DNA of 64,000 bases from contig VCJN01000990.1 in NCBI GenBank assembly GCA_006384855.1, positions 62,001 through 126,000 of the forward strand, written 5' to 3'. Made by a program: the position numbers and the translations under genes. A model generated the notes under the pieces. The model did not search any database and was not told the origin of the DNA. It saw only the letters and a program-made list of their open reading frames with translations. This DNA comes from Tetraselmis striata. Its lineage: Eukaryota > Chlorophyta > Chlorodendrophyceae > Chlorodendrales > Chlorodendraceae. This document shows, one piece after another, positions 45,443 to 57,449 of the stretch; the first letter of the stretch is position 1; each line of letters opens with the position of its first letter.

Positions 45443-47496
45443 ATGGCGCCCCCGAGCGACGGCATGCCGCGATACACGGGCAAGCCGAGCGGCCGATCGA
45501 TGTTCGGGCACCAGGCCGACGGCCGCAAGCAGACGTTCCCAGCGTACAGTGTACCGGTGGGAACTAGGGACACCCGGGAGAAGGTGTTTCTGACGCCCGA
45601 ACACGTGAAGGTCCGTCCCCCCCCCCTCCTGAGTGAGCGCCTACACTAATGGCCTCGGAGACTCCCACAGCCATCCAGACCTAATTTGTCTCGCTGCTCC
45701 AGAATAAAGCAGTCCAGCTGCTTGAAAGCATGTTTGATGCTGTAGATTACTATACTATTGCACTGCAGTTCAGATATCGGGAGATGGGACAGAAGAAGTG
45801 AAGGGGGGAACTCTAACGTTGCTGGAGGGAGCGCTCGGATATTACATGCGCCATGATTATTGGCGTTTCGATGACTGCAACGTTCGCCCCCCACGCAGAC
45901 AGATAAGCTCTGCACCACGGGGCCAGGCCCGATCTACCAGACCCCCATCGCCATCGGGAAGCAGGTGTCGTCCAGGAACCAGACGCTGCCCTCCTACTCG
46001 CTGCCCAGGGATGCGCGCATGCAGGTGCGGCCAGGCCCAGCTGCGCCAAAGCTACAACTAGCATCCGCTATCTACCGCCGTGCCCCGTATGATGCTCATG
46101 TGTCCCTGTGTGCGTGTGCCATAGACAAAGCCGCACTTTGCTCCTGGCCCGGGGAACTACGAAATGACGTCATCGCTTGGCAAGCAGACGCTGCACACCA
46201 AGCGATCCTGCTCGCAAACCATCATGGGCAAGAGCACCTTCCAGCAGATGGTAGGCCACCCAGATTGCCAAGCGGCTGTCTATCGAAAGAATATCTGCAG
46301 CTGCTGCTCCTGCATGACATGAGGGCCCCTGCTGACCTGTTGACGCGCCCCTGTCGGCGATTCTAGGAGAAGCAGTTTCAGTCGCCTGGGCACATGACCA
46401 TGGATCTGCTGCGCCACTCGGCCCCTGTCGGCGCGTACGATATTGGATCAACCCTGGGAAAGCAGGCAAGCAGTAGGAACCAGAGCGTAAGCCCCCCCCC
46501 TTTCTCCCCATGGACATGTGAGTCGTATCTTTCCCTTCACTCGCTCGATTCAGCCCAACGCGCCCCCTCCTGCACGGGCTCATGCCCCATGCATGAAGCT
46601 TCTGTACGATCGTTAGCTGAGCCTGTGGCATTGTCCCGGTGCAGCTGCCATCCTACTCATTTGGGGCCTCCAAGACTTCAAGGTTCAGGTACCATGCCGA
46701 GACGCTGCCGGCTGCTGCCTAGTACAGTTGAAATGCACCAAACGCCCGTCCATGTGCCCACAACTGGCTCCCTCACGGCCGTTCACCCGCCGCAGGTCGA
46801 AACAGGAGGAATTCGCATCGCAAATGCCAGGACCGGGGTCGCACTCTACCTACTACTCGGTGCGCCTCCGTGGCCCGACTTGTCAATAAAGTGGCACGAC
46901 CCCGTGCCTATAGGGAGACCATGCGCGCTGACGGGCGATGGCTTTGCGCGGCTGTCCAGATGGGGAAGCAAGCCAAGTCGCAGTTTGCGACGGCTCCAAA
47001 GTCTTCGTTTGGCTCATCCACACGTGACATCGAGGGCAAGCGGTTCCTGACCGCCGGCCACAACTCTGTGCGCCTGGGCCGCGCCGGAGAGCCCGCAGGA
47101 TACGTGCGTACCTTTATTTCATCCAGCTTACATAGTGTCAACATCATGTACCCTACGTCCTATCTCATGGCGCTGATGATGTGTGGCCCCGTTCGCATTC
47201 CTCCCTTCCCCCGTTGCATGTGCTCTTGCGCGATGCAGGACCCCAAAATGCACGCCTCGATAGGCAAGCAGGTCAGCAGCATGCGCCGCACCGGCGCCTC
47301 GTCCGGGTGAGTGGACCTAATACCCCACCACCCTAAACCCCATGCGGTTTGCCGAGCGGCTGCTGACGGCTACGCAGGGATGCGGAACGCCAGCCGTACG
47401 GCTCAAATGATGGTGTTGCTCTCCAGGTTTGGGACCGCAAAGAAGATGCACACCCGCGTGGAGTACACGCCTGGGCCTGGCGCATACGACAACTAG
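45443..47496 (+). CDS. SHIPPO (STPG, PG-rich) repeat flagella-associated protein
   Basis: Nine exons with consistent phases: 45443-45610, 45899-46024, 46125-46250, 46367-46486, 46645-46688, 46796-46859, 46960-47103, 47239-47306, 47427-47496; 309 residues. The repeats are of the sperm-tail PG-rich type: TTGPGPIYQTP, FAPGPGNYEMTSSLGKQ, SAPVGAYDIGSTLGKQ, MPGPGSHSTYYS and a C-terminal YTPGPGAYDN. They alternate with conserved QTLPSYSLPRDAR / LPSYSFGASK and S(M/S)GKQ motifs. Proteins of this family line doublet microtubules and other ciliary structures, so the organism should have flagella. The start is the first ATG. Poly-C follows donors at 45611 and 46487. No signal peptide or membrane segment. 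Confidence 0.9.
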
Positions 47497-49020
47497 CGAC
47501 ATGATCCCCCGCAGTTGCCAGGCAGATGCCGCAACCCGCGCGCGCTGTGCAAGCGCGCACAAGGCTTCCCCTGTTGTGCGGTCTGCCCCTTCATGCGGCC
47601 CGGCTCGTGGGGTTGTGACAATAAGTAGACGTGGGGCAGCGGCAAAAGCGTCCAGCCAGGATGTCGATGCTGTGGAGATGCTGCCTGCAGCTCGCTTGAC
47701 CATCCAGCAATAATGGCGGCGTTGGGCACCGAAGCAGTGAACTGCTCGGCAGGTGGCAATCCCTATTTAATCCCGATCACACTAGCTCCAGGAGATATGA
47801 CGGGCCTGCTTGCCCCCGTGGGTGGGTGGGTGGGTGGGTGGGTGCTACTGCAGGCATATGCTCAATCAGTCCCCGGGTCTGCCGTCACGAGGGAGGGAAC
47901 CCCCGCCTCCATGTCGAGGCCTGGCCGATCCTGTCTCGTGCGCCCGGTAGCCATGCATTCATCATCGTCGGTGGTTTTCAAATAGAGCGCGCAGCTGCGA
48001 TAGCCAATGACAGCAGGCAGAGGGAGCGGTTTCGTCGCGTTGATTCCCTCCTCGACGTGGTGCCTTTTTCCCGAGCGGGCGTGCTATGCGAACATGCGCA
48101 CAGGGCAGGGAGTAACTGCCGTCTCAATTGACGAGCCAGGGCAACTGTGAAAATACTGATGTCACGCTTAATCATCGGGGTGACACATATGTACACCGGT
48201 GATGGGTTTTGTTACACAAGGTATAGTTGGACAAAGGCAAAGTACTACTACAACTGGTGGGGCGGCAGGCAGGGGGGGGGGGGCATACGTATCACCAGTC
48301 CTGGCCCCGAGCGTATAGCAGCCTGGTACTGTACAACTCATCGATTCTAAATACTGCTTGTTTATCTTTGATGATTTTGAAACCCCGCTTGCAAGTGAGA
48401 GCGATTGAAATGATACATACTTCAATTTAAATTTCATACAGACGGATGTGTACAGGAGGTGCAATCTATGCTACACGGTATTCTAAAATAAAAACCATCC
48501 CGGCCGCCGGTGTCCCGTACCATCAGTAGGGTATATATAGTATATATCAGCAGGGTACAGGTACCGGTACCGTACACCGGTGCCTGCTTGTAGGGCCACG
48601 CCGCTGATGCCCTTTGCTCGCATCGTTCTGAATTATGGAATTTAGAAAGGCGAGCATGTTTTTTGTTTTTTTCGCCCCCGAGACAGGACGGCGAGCATGG
48701 TGTTGGGGTCGTGATTATATTTGTACTGCCGTCGATCTAGTTTGGTCCCCTTGCATCGCACGGCTCAACAGTGCCGACGTGTTCGCCGCGCGGAGGGCGC
48801 GAAGTACCCGCGAAGACTGTAGTGCCCACCCCTGCGCGCGCCGCCGGGCGCGGGCGCCGGCGTTCAGTCCGAGTGGCGGCGGCGCGGGCGGAGGCCGTCC
48901 GTGCCAGACCCTGACGCCTGGCTCATACACCCCGGCGACCAGCGAGCTAGCCAGCCAGGATCCGGACGATCCCTTCGCAGCCGCGGCAGTTTCCGGGCAG
49001 ACCCGGAGTTGCGGTTCAAG
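47497..49020. other. Intergenic between ciliary gene and eIF2-alpha
   Basis: No gene supported. A (GGGT)n run (47819-47844) could form a G-quadruplex. A GTACAGGTACCGGTACC motif cluster lies at 48555-48582, after TATATAG repeats (about 48530-48550). The last ~350 bp are GC-rich and read open into the eIF2-alpha start, probably as 5' untranslated region. Confidence 0.4.
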
Positions 49021-51478
49021 ATGTCGCGCAACGATGTGCGCTTCTACGAGCAGAAGTTCCCGGAGGTGGACGACGTGGTGATGGTGCAGGTGAAGAGCAT
49101 TGCGGAGATGGGCGCGTACGTCAGCCTGCTGGAGTACAACGGCATCGAGGGCATGATCTTGCTGTCCGAGCTCAGTCGGCGCCGCATTCGCTCCATCACG
49201 AAGCTCATCAAGGTGCGGCAGAGAGGAGGGAGGGAGGGTGGCAGCGCTGGTGCCGAGCGGGACTCTGAAGGGGGGGGGGGGGGGGGCGCTGAATAAGGCA
49301 GCACCGGCGCGGCGGGGCGATCTGGCGGGCGAGGACATACCGGAGCCCGTCGAGGGGGGGGACATACCGGAGCCCGCGCCTACAACGCGAGAAACGGCGG
49401 GGGCTCGGGGTGGCACCTGGCGCTGGCGCGGAGGCAGGAGGGTGTGGGGGAGGGGGGGGGGGGGGGGGGGGGGGATCCAGGAGGGAGGGGGGTGTCGCAC
49501 TCTGTCTGCACCCTGTCTGCACCCTGTCTGCTGCCGCAGCTCCAGCCAGTTCCCGCGCCTGCTCCCCGCCACTGCTTTCCTCCGCTGTATCCACTTCGTC
49601 CCTACCTCCACAATGACTACCTGCAGCCCCGCCCCGCCTCCCCGCAAGGCCATGGCACCTCCCCCCCGCCCCCCCCCCCCCCCCCCCCCCCGCGTTCTCT
49701 CCCGTTTTCGCCCCCCCTCCCTCTGTTTGCCTCATTTTACCCCTCAAATCCTCCTGCAGCGGCGCGATGCCCCCCACACCGCAGCACCATGCCTCCCACA
49801 CCACTACTTATACCCACTCTCAGCCCTCACTTCACACCCTGCCGCCATCTATATGCATTCATTCCTGAGCATATTGCAGAGCGTCGTCTGCCGGGCTGCC
49901 TTACGTGACTAGCCAACCTCCCCCCCCCCCCCCCCCCCCCTTCACACCCCTACCTACCCGTCTGTGCACATACACAAACAACAAACCCCTCTGCCTCTGC
50001 GCAACCGGCGCACGAATCTCCCCTCTCTGTCCTCACTCCTCGCAACTAGCCCGGCCTTCTGCGGACGCAATATGTGCGCCCCTCTCGCCCGGAGAATGGG
50101 GGGAGGAGGTGTGTGTGTGTGTGTGTGTGTTTGGGGGGGGGGGGGGGGGGGGTTTGTCTGTGTCTCTGTGTGTGTTTGGTTGGCCGGGGGGGGGGGGGGG
50201 GGGTGGACTGCTGTTCCGGGCCGCAATGGGCAGCAGCGTTTGAGTTGCTTTGGGAAGGTGTGTGCGCGCGCGGATGAGGTGTGCAGCGCTGTGGGAATGA
50301 CAAGGCTCCCCCCCTCGGCAGCCCACGCGCGCTGTGTCGGGGCTGCAGTCTGAGACACTGGGCAGCGTGGTCCACCTTGGGCTACGGCACCCAGATGCTC
50401 CTCCGCCTATTCCGGCGCAGTGACAGGTGCAAATGTGTGTATGTAATTGCGCACACCCCTGTGCGTGTGTGATGGTGTGCTTGGGTGTGCATATCACAGA
50501 CGCGTGTGCCCGCCCACGCGGGCTTTCAGGAGAGATGTCTCTGTCGATAGAAGAAAAGACAGGGAGGCGGGGGCTTTAGACATTGGCAGCGAGGGTGGGC
50601 TGATGCGGTGGTGTTCTGTCTGTGTCACGCATGCCTTGCGCGGCTGACCGGCTGCCGTGCGTGCGTGCTCGCCCCGCCAGGTGGGGCGCCAGGAGCCGGT
50701 GATGGTGCTGCGCGTGGACAAGGAGAAGGGGTACATCGACCTGTCCAAGCGGCGCGTGAGCCCGGAGGACCTGAAGGCCTGCGACGAGAAGTTCAACAAG
50801 AGCAAGATGGTGCACTCCATCGTGCGCCACACGGCGGAGACGACGGGCACCAACCTGGAGGAGCTGCAGGAGAAGGTCACCTGGCCGCTGTACAAGCAGT
50901 ACGGCCACGCGTTTGAGGCGTTCAAGCAGGTGTGCGCGGACCCGGGCGCCGTGTTCGGCAGCCTCACCAACGCGGACGGCAGCGCCATCGACGTGCTGAC
51001 GCCGGAGGTGGTGGACTCGCTGGTGAAGAACATCCGGCGCCGCATGACGCCGCAGCCGCTCAAGATCCGCGCCGACGTGGAGATGACGTGCTTCAACTAC
51101 GACGGCGTGCTGCACATCCAGAAGGCCATGCGCGACGCGGAGGCGGTCGGCAGCGAGGAGTGCCCCGTGAAGATGAAGCTCGTGGCGCCGCCGCTGTACG
51201 TGCTGACCACGCAGACGCTGGACAAGGACGCGGGCGTGGCGGTGCTGGTGAAGGCGTGCGAGACCTGCCAGGCCAGCATCGAGGGCGCCAAGGGGCGGCT
51301 GATCATCAAGGAGGCCGCGCGCGCGGTGAGCGACCGCGACGACCGCCTGCTCACGGAGCAGCTCGAGCAGCTGGAGGCCGCCAACCGCGAGGTCGGCGGC
51401 GACGACGACAGCGACGCGGAGGAGGACGAGGGCATGGGCAGCGCCGGGGTGGAGGGCGCCGGCCTCACCGACGTGTAG
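49021..51478 (+). CDS. EIF2A: Translation initiation factor eIF2 subunit alpha
   Basis: Two exons, 49021-49212 and 50681-51478, joined in phase 0 to 329 residues. The N-terminal S1 domain is highly conserved ([40 protein letters not shown]) and keeps the regulatory serine in [12 protein letters not shown] (Ser52 counting Met, i.e. classical Ser51), so control by GCN2-type kinases is expected. A helical domain ([20 protein letters not shown]) and the C-terminal alpha/beta domain ([38 protein letters not shown]) follow, then an acidic tail ([13 protein letters not shown]). It is the alpha subunit of the GTP-Met-tRNAi ternary complex. The intron (1468 bp) falls inside the S1 domain and is packed with poly-G, poly-C and TG runs. 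TGTAA lies 172 bp past the stop. Confidence 0.97.
49213..50680 (+). other. eIF2-alpha intron 1, homopolymer-rich
   Basis: This intron holds at least six long homopolymer runs: G near 49269 and 49457, C near 49667 and 49919, G near 50133 and 50186. It also holds a (TG)n stretch (50109-50131) and a 12-bp tandem CTGTCTGCACCC (49501-49530). There is no internal exon with protein-like sequence; open frames arise from the repeats. Confidence 0.8.
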
Positions 51479-51649
51479 GCCTCCCCCCGCCCTACCCCCC
51501 GCCAAGAGCCGCACAGCCCCGCCCCACCCCCCACTGGGGGCCACCCCGGCGTGTGTCCTAGCTAGAGCCAGGAGGACACCGGCACCACACTGCCTGCTAG
51601 TTTGCCCCCCCCCTTTCCCCTGTTCCCCGCTTAAAATCCTTTGCCGCGA

Positions 51650-51654
51650 TGTAA
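51650..51654 (+). terminator. Poly(A) signal TGTAA for eIF2-alpha
   Basis: TGTAA 172 bp downstream of the eIF2-alpha stop. Confidence 0.5.
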
Positions 51655-52765
51655 CTCCCGAATCGGCGCGCTCCACGTGCTGCCCTTCTGGAGCGGTGAC
51701 ACGCCGAGCCCGCCCCACAGCCGTTACCACGCGGAAGACGGCGCCCGCCCGACCGGCGGCCACCATCCTCGTGCCAACGCGGCCGGCCGCCGGCATCCGC
51801 CACGCACTCCAACCAACGTGGAGGGCGAAGTGAACCCTGCTGACATGAACGAAATCACCAAGATGACACCAGCGTGCCACATTTCCCGTATCAATGTTAG
51901 GGTTGCTGGGAAGGTTCCGAAGCCGCGTCTTGCCCCCCCCCCCTAGGTAGTCATCCGGCTCGTCCGGTCAGTACCATACCTAGAACCCTGGGGCAAAGTG
52001 GTCCGACCCCGTATTCGGTGCTGACTGCTTCTTTTTTTCTTCTGGTGGCTTGGATAGTATTGCACGGGTGTTTCGCTTCAGTCGCTAACTAATTGTTGAT
52101 GACAGGCCGGGGGCCCTTATTCAGCGAGGCCCGGGCCTCAGAGCCGGGCGCGTTTAACCAGCATACCATACCATGTCAATATAATACGCTGTCAATGAAC
52201 CTGTAGCATGTACACCATGCCACAAAAGTGTGCATGCTTTTTTATGGGTGTGATTTCTCCCCGGGCGCTTCGAGTCGCCGGTAACCCCATGCAAAACCTA
52301 TGCCGCCGTTGCGGGGAGGACTCATTGCGGGGAGACTCGTGAAAGGGGCGTGCGCAGGGCGTGCTAGGGTCCATGCGGCGGCGTGCGGAGCACCTGTCAT
52401 GCGGCAATGTCAATGGTGTAACATGTGTCGGACGACGGCGGGGCTGTGGCCGGCTTGAGCGCACGGCACGCCGGCATTTGAAGGTAAACAGCCGTGTTTT
52501 GTTTCTCCCATGGTCGTCGAGATACATGCGCTAGAGACCTACCCCAGAAGCGAGAGGCACCAAGTACTGTTCCAGGGTACATGTCCAGGGTATAGATAGG
52601 GTTCAGGGGGTGGCGGGGGGAAAGGAGGGGAAAGGGAAGGGGGTTCAGCCGCAAACTACACGCAACAGGCGGAATGGTCACGTGAAAAAGTTTTCCCACC
52701 CTCCTGGTGCCGCGCGAACCTACCGCTAGATGGCGTGTGGCTGTCGCTGCAGGCAGGGGCAGTGA
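51655..52765. other. Intergenic between convergent genes
   Basis: Lies between the 3' ends of eIF2-alpha (plus) and TGD4 (minus). No gene supported. One AGTCGCTA octamer near 52078. Confidence 0.4.
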
Positions 52766-52770
52766 TTACA
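52766..52770 (-). terminator. Poly(A) signal TGTAA (minus) for TGD4
   Basis: TTACA on the + strand, TGTAA in gene sense, 137 bp past the TGD4 stop. Confidence 0.45.
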
Positions 52771-52906
52771 CGGGCGCCGGGAAACACGTGACGCGCATTC
52801 GGCCACGACTCCAGCAGGGGAACCACCAGTACACGGCGGGCCATCCACTGCGGCGCGGTGTCGGTCAGCGCGGCAGCATCGCATGTCGCTCCGGGGTGTT
52901 GCGGCC

Positions 52907-53145
52907 TCAAAACATGCGCATCTCCATCATGCCCTCCTTCCGGCTCGGCGAGTACCACGCCGCCAGGCGAGCCGCCCCGCGCAGGCCCGGGACCATCACG
53001 TCCGCGCCGTAGACAGCCTAGACGCGACCATGAGTCGATGCAGACGGGGGCGGGCGGGCGGGCGGGCGGTGGGGGGGCGGTGGGGGAGGGGGAAGTCGGC
53101 AATGACAAGTCAGCTCCCCCCCCCCTCCCCCCCCCCCGCCCCCCC

Positions 53146-53194
<49 letters not shown>

Positions 53195-56100
53195 CTGTGC
53201 GCCAAACCAGGCATCTGCGTTGACCCAAAGTTATATGTGCAGCTGCGGATGGGGGTAGGGTTTATCCAGGGCGGGTGGCCGGGGCGCGCACCGTCATGTC
53301 GACCCGCTTCCCGGCCTCGTCCGCAGCCGGGGAGAACTGCAGGTCGGCTCTCGCCCGCAGCGGCCCAATCACCTGGGCGGGCGGCACACGGAGAACCACA
53401 ACTCAGCTTTGGGGCTTAGGGCGAAAAGGTAGCAACGCCGTAATATGCCAGAGGGGGGGAGGGGGTCGAGGATGGGGCAGCAGGGGCACTAGCTAAGAGC
53501 ATCATGTCCTCCTCGGCGGCGGCGGGTGTAGCCCACACTCACTGAGGCGCACCCAACATGGCGCGCGCGGCGCTCTCTACGACGTTCTCAGCTGCCCGCG
53601 TTTGACCCCCGAGAATCACGACCGGCAAAGACATGAGTAATGGCACCGCCGCATGTCAATAACGGATGTTGTTTCTATTGTTTGGCGCGGACACCAACTA
53701 CAGCTAGGCGTTGGGTGATTCCGTCAGCACCGTCTCTCACTACGGGTGAGGACCAGGTTGGTCAGGACTCAGTGGGATGTGGGGTGGTTGTGTCCTGACA
53801 TAGCTACCTATGACATAAGCGACGTCTTGCCATCAATGGCGCCAGGGCGCGGAACACATACGCACCTGCTGCGCCACGCTGCACGTCAGGCTGCGCTGCA
53901 GCCCCTCCCCGCGCGGCCCGGCAGCGAGCGGCAGGATGCCGGGGGCTGGCGCCCCGGGTGTCTCGCTGCTTGGCTCCTCCCGGCCGGCAGCCAGCGCCCT
54001 GGGGGATGGGCAGGAGGGTTCCCCGGAAGGGAAAGCGGGGGGGGGGGGGTGGGGGGTGGGGGGGCATCCCGTGAGAGCCGCGTCAGTCATACTGCTGGAG
54101 CCGCGATCATAGAGATTCAGAAGCGAGTGCCTCCAAGCAAAAATGCAACTGCGGCCACCGCAATAAGGGAAGAGCCGGATCATGATGTGTACCGACTATG
54201 CCCCGGTTTCATCATGGTTACAACCTCCCCCATTTGACATTGGACCGCACAAGAGCGGGGCCGTCACTGCCACACACGTGTGACAACAAGTCTGCGGGCA
54301 AGTGTCCGTGTGCTGTGGTGTCCAGTACACCTAGCCACACATCTTAGCACCGGCTCAAACCAGCTCAAACCAGCCAGTAACGGAGGATGGAAGAGGGGGG
54401 GGGGGGGGGGGCACCCGGGATTGAGGCCCAGGTCCAGCCTGGCGCCCAGCTCGGTGTGGTCCAGCAGCGCGCGCGTGAAGCGGCCGGCGCGGCCGTAGAG
54501 GCTGGCGCTGAAGAAGGGCTGCACCGCGGTCCGCTCTGTCGGGCGGCCGAGGGGCATGCACGCGGCGACGCCCAGGGAGGACGCCGCCTGCGGCGCCCCG
54601 GGGTGACACAGAGACATCAGCGGCGACACATGCAGAGCTCGGCGGCCCCCTGCCCCGATTCACGCCATCTTTATGATTCAGGATGCGGCACGGGGCATGG
54701 GCGGCCGGGCAGCGCACCTTGATGCGCGCCCCGGACACAAAGGCGGAGAAGGGCGCCGCCTTCCGGGCAGGCGTTTCCGGCTCGGGCGCCGGCGTGCCGT
54801 CGCGGTTCACGCCGTACACGCGCTCCAGCATGCTGCCCGTCTGCACCGGGGCGGCCTTGTCGCGCTTCTGCTGACGTAAGGAGGAGGGCGGGGAGTGACA
54901 GCCCGGAAGGGGGCGGGCGGGCAGCGGGGGGGGGGGGGGGGGGGGGATATTGTTTTGGCACACTTAGTTATCATTTTGTTGGCACACTTGGTTTATCATT
55001 TCTTCCGTGACCAGGATAAATAAATGATATACACACACATATAAAGATAAAGGCCGCATAAGGGCCTCGTAGGCACAGTCTAACTGCGCTATATGTCCTC
55101 CACTACCAAAACACCGCACACGCAGCATGAGGCCGCCGCCAGTGGCCCACGGCACGGCCTGGGTCAGTCTGGGTCTGGGTCGGCCTGGGCCTTCCACGGC
55201 ACGGCATCAGTGCGCTGCCAGCAAAGGGCATCAGTTGTAGTCCCTAGGTTTGCTTTCTTGTGTAGGAGCTTCACCTTGCCACCTTACCTTTCCCCCCTCC
55301 TCCCTGGGGTAGTCTCCACGTACCCGCTGAAGACATGAACCCTCCCCCCCCCCCCCCCATAATAAAGAATCCCCATCCGCCGCAGTTGTCGTCCCTCGTT
55401 CCGACCCCGGTTGCACGCCGCGGCATAGAGTTGGGGACGGATTTGAGAGAGCGGGAAATTATTGGACGAGTATAGGAACGTCGATGCAATATTCCACTGA
55501 CTACCAGGCGGCAGCGCACTCAGTGTTCTGGGCCCCTCATTATTAAGACCTGTTCATGCTGCAATGTTATACTGTACCTCTGGGGGAGTTCCACTCGACT
55601 TTCCAGCGCTCGCTGGCTGCAGGGCGGCGCGCGCCATTACGCCAGTGTGTGCACCCGGAGGACGGGTGTCGCCGGAGCCGTAGGGAAGGGCGCTGGTGAC
55701 GAGACTTTTGGGGTTTATCTGATGGGCGTATGAAGTTGCCACCGATTCCGGTATTACGCCGCAATAATGTGGACATGACGCGTCCGGTGGGGCAATGTCT
55801 TCTCACCCCGTAGCAGCACTACGGGTGCCGACCCGAACGTAAGAACATTTTCTAAGGAGCGCGCTATGGGTTCTTTTAGTCGGGCTGGCACCGGAGTCAT
55901 TAGCCCAGGATGCGCGGCAGGATAGGGCAACGATGGTGGGGGAAGGGGGGGGGGTGGGGGGGGGAGGCGGGGGGGGGCAACATACCCTGCGGCCTAGCCG
56001 CCAAGAGCCGCGCACGTCCCAGGCCGCCGCCGCCCTCGCGTCCACCTTCGCGTCTTCTCCGGCCGACACCTGGAACCACACAGCGGCGGGGCGTCTCACG

Positions 56101-57411
56101 CGTCTCGGTGGCGGCCGGAGCTCTCCGCCACCAGGGACAGGCACACAGACACAGACACGCAGACATATGTAATGGGAGTACGGCTGACGGCGCGCGTACT
56201 CTGTGACACAAGCCTTAATTCAAGTGGGTGCAGTATGCAAAGCAAGCTATGGGTACGGACGCGGTAATAAGAGCGCAGCGAATCAGAACCTGCCCTGCCA
56301 GCCGGCGATCAAATGTCGATATGTTCTATGCTCTTCGCATGATTATACTACTATTACTACTACTATTTTTCTCATTATCAGTTTTCTTATTTCTTCTTAT
56401 CATTATCATTATAATCTCATTACTATCATCTCATAGGTTGCTGGCAGGCCTAGTATGAGGCTCAACATAACAAGGGTGGTTGGGTACCCTTGTGTACGAT
56501 AGCTTCGTCTCTGCTTGACCTCTGCCAGCTTGGACGGGTTCTTATGCGCAGTGTTCTTATGGATAATGCGCCGGCGCCCGTGGCTCCGGGCTGACAGGTT
56601 GCGCACCTGCTGCCGGATGAGGCCGGCGTGGTAGTGCAGCGAGTGGCCCCGCACGCGGTACTGCGGCTGCGAGCCGGCCTCCACGCTGAAGAGCGAGGCC
56701 ACCCGCTGCAGCGGCGACCCCGCCCAGCCGGCAAAGTCGTTGTTGAAGGCGGCCAGCGCGTCCAGGCGGTGCCCGGCGCCGTGGAGGCGCAGCCCCGCGC
56801 GCAGGGTGGGGTCCTCTGCCGGCGGCTGCCCCTCTGCCGCGGGGGCCTTGCTGGCGGGGACGCGCGGGAGGGCGTGCAGGGAGGGGGCAGTGGCCACCAC
56901 GGTGACGGACGCGCGCCTGCGTGCGCAACGGGGGACCGACCCGGGCAGGAGACGGGGGGAGGGGGGGCAATGCGTCAAAGGGCCGCGCCAGGGTAGTCCA
57001 CATAGTCCTGATCAGGGTGGTGCCAAGAGTACCGTCACTCCCTAACCGGGTTTGCGGGTTGCAGAAACCAACGACTAATTTGCGCCACCGGGCCGGAGGT
57101 TGTGCCATGCTGTGCCGTGCTACTTTGTGGTGCGATCTGACCGAGTTCCTGATAAATGTACGGGTATCCACCCACCCGTAGTAAGAACCCTGGTTATCAC
57201 GAGCCGCAAAGCGGGCTTGCAGGCAACCTATCAGAACACTCGCTACAGTTCCGCTATAGCTTTGTCTATTTTTGATCCCTGGCAGGCAGGGCGGGACCTT
57301 AAGCGGAGTGTTCCCATTGCCACGTGCGCACCCATAGTCAAAAGGGGGCACAGACAGTTGCGAATCCGAGGCGAGGTGGCGGCTGACCCGGAGTGTGTTT
57401 GTCATGCCAAC

Positions 57412-57449
<38 letters not shown>

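Noticed and set aside
47819..47844. (GGGT)n run as an internal telomere repeat
   Set aside because: Green-algal telomere repeats are TTTAGGG or TTTTAGGG; this is a simple G-rich microsatellite.
50576..51880. 434-codon open frame on the minus strand
   Set aside because: It is antisense to eIF2-alpha exon 2; the frame is open only because of third-position G/C in the real gene. Composition is His/Arg/Leu-rich with no domain.
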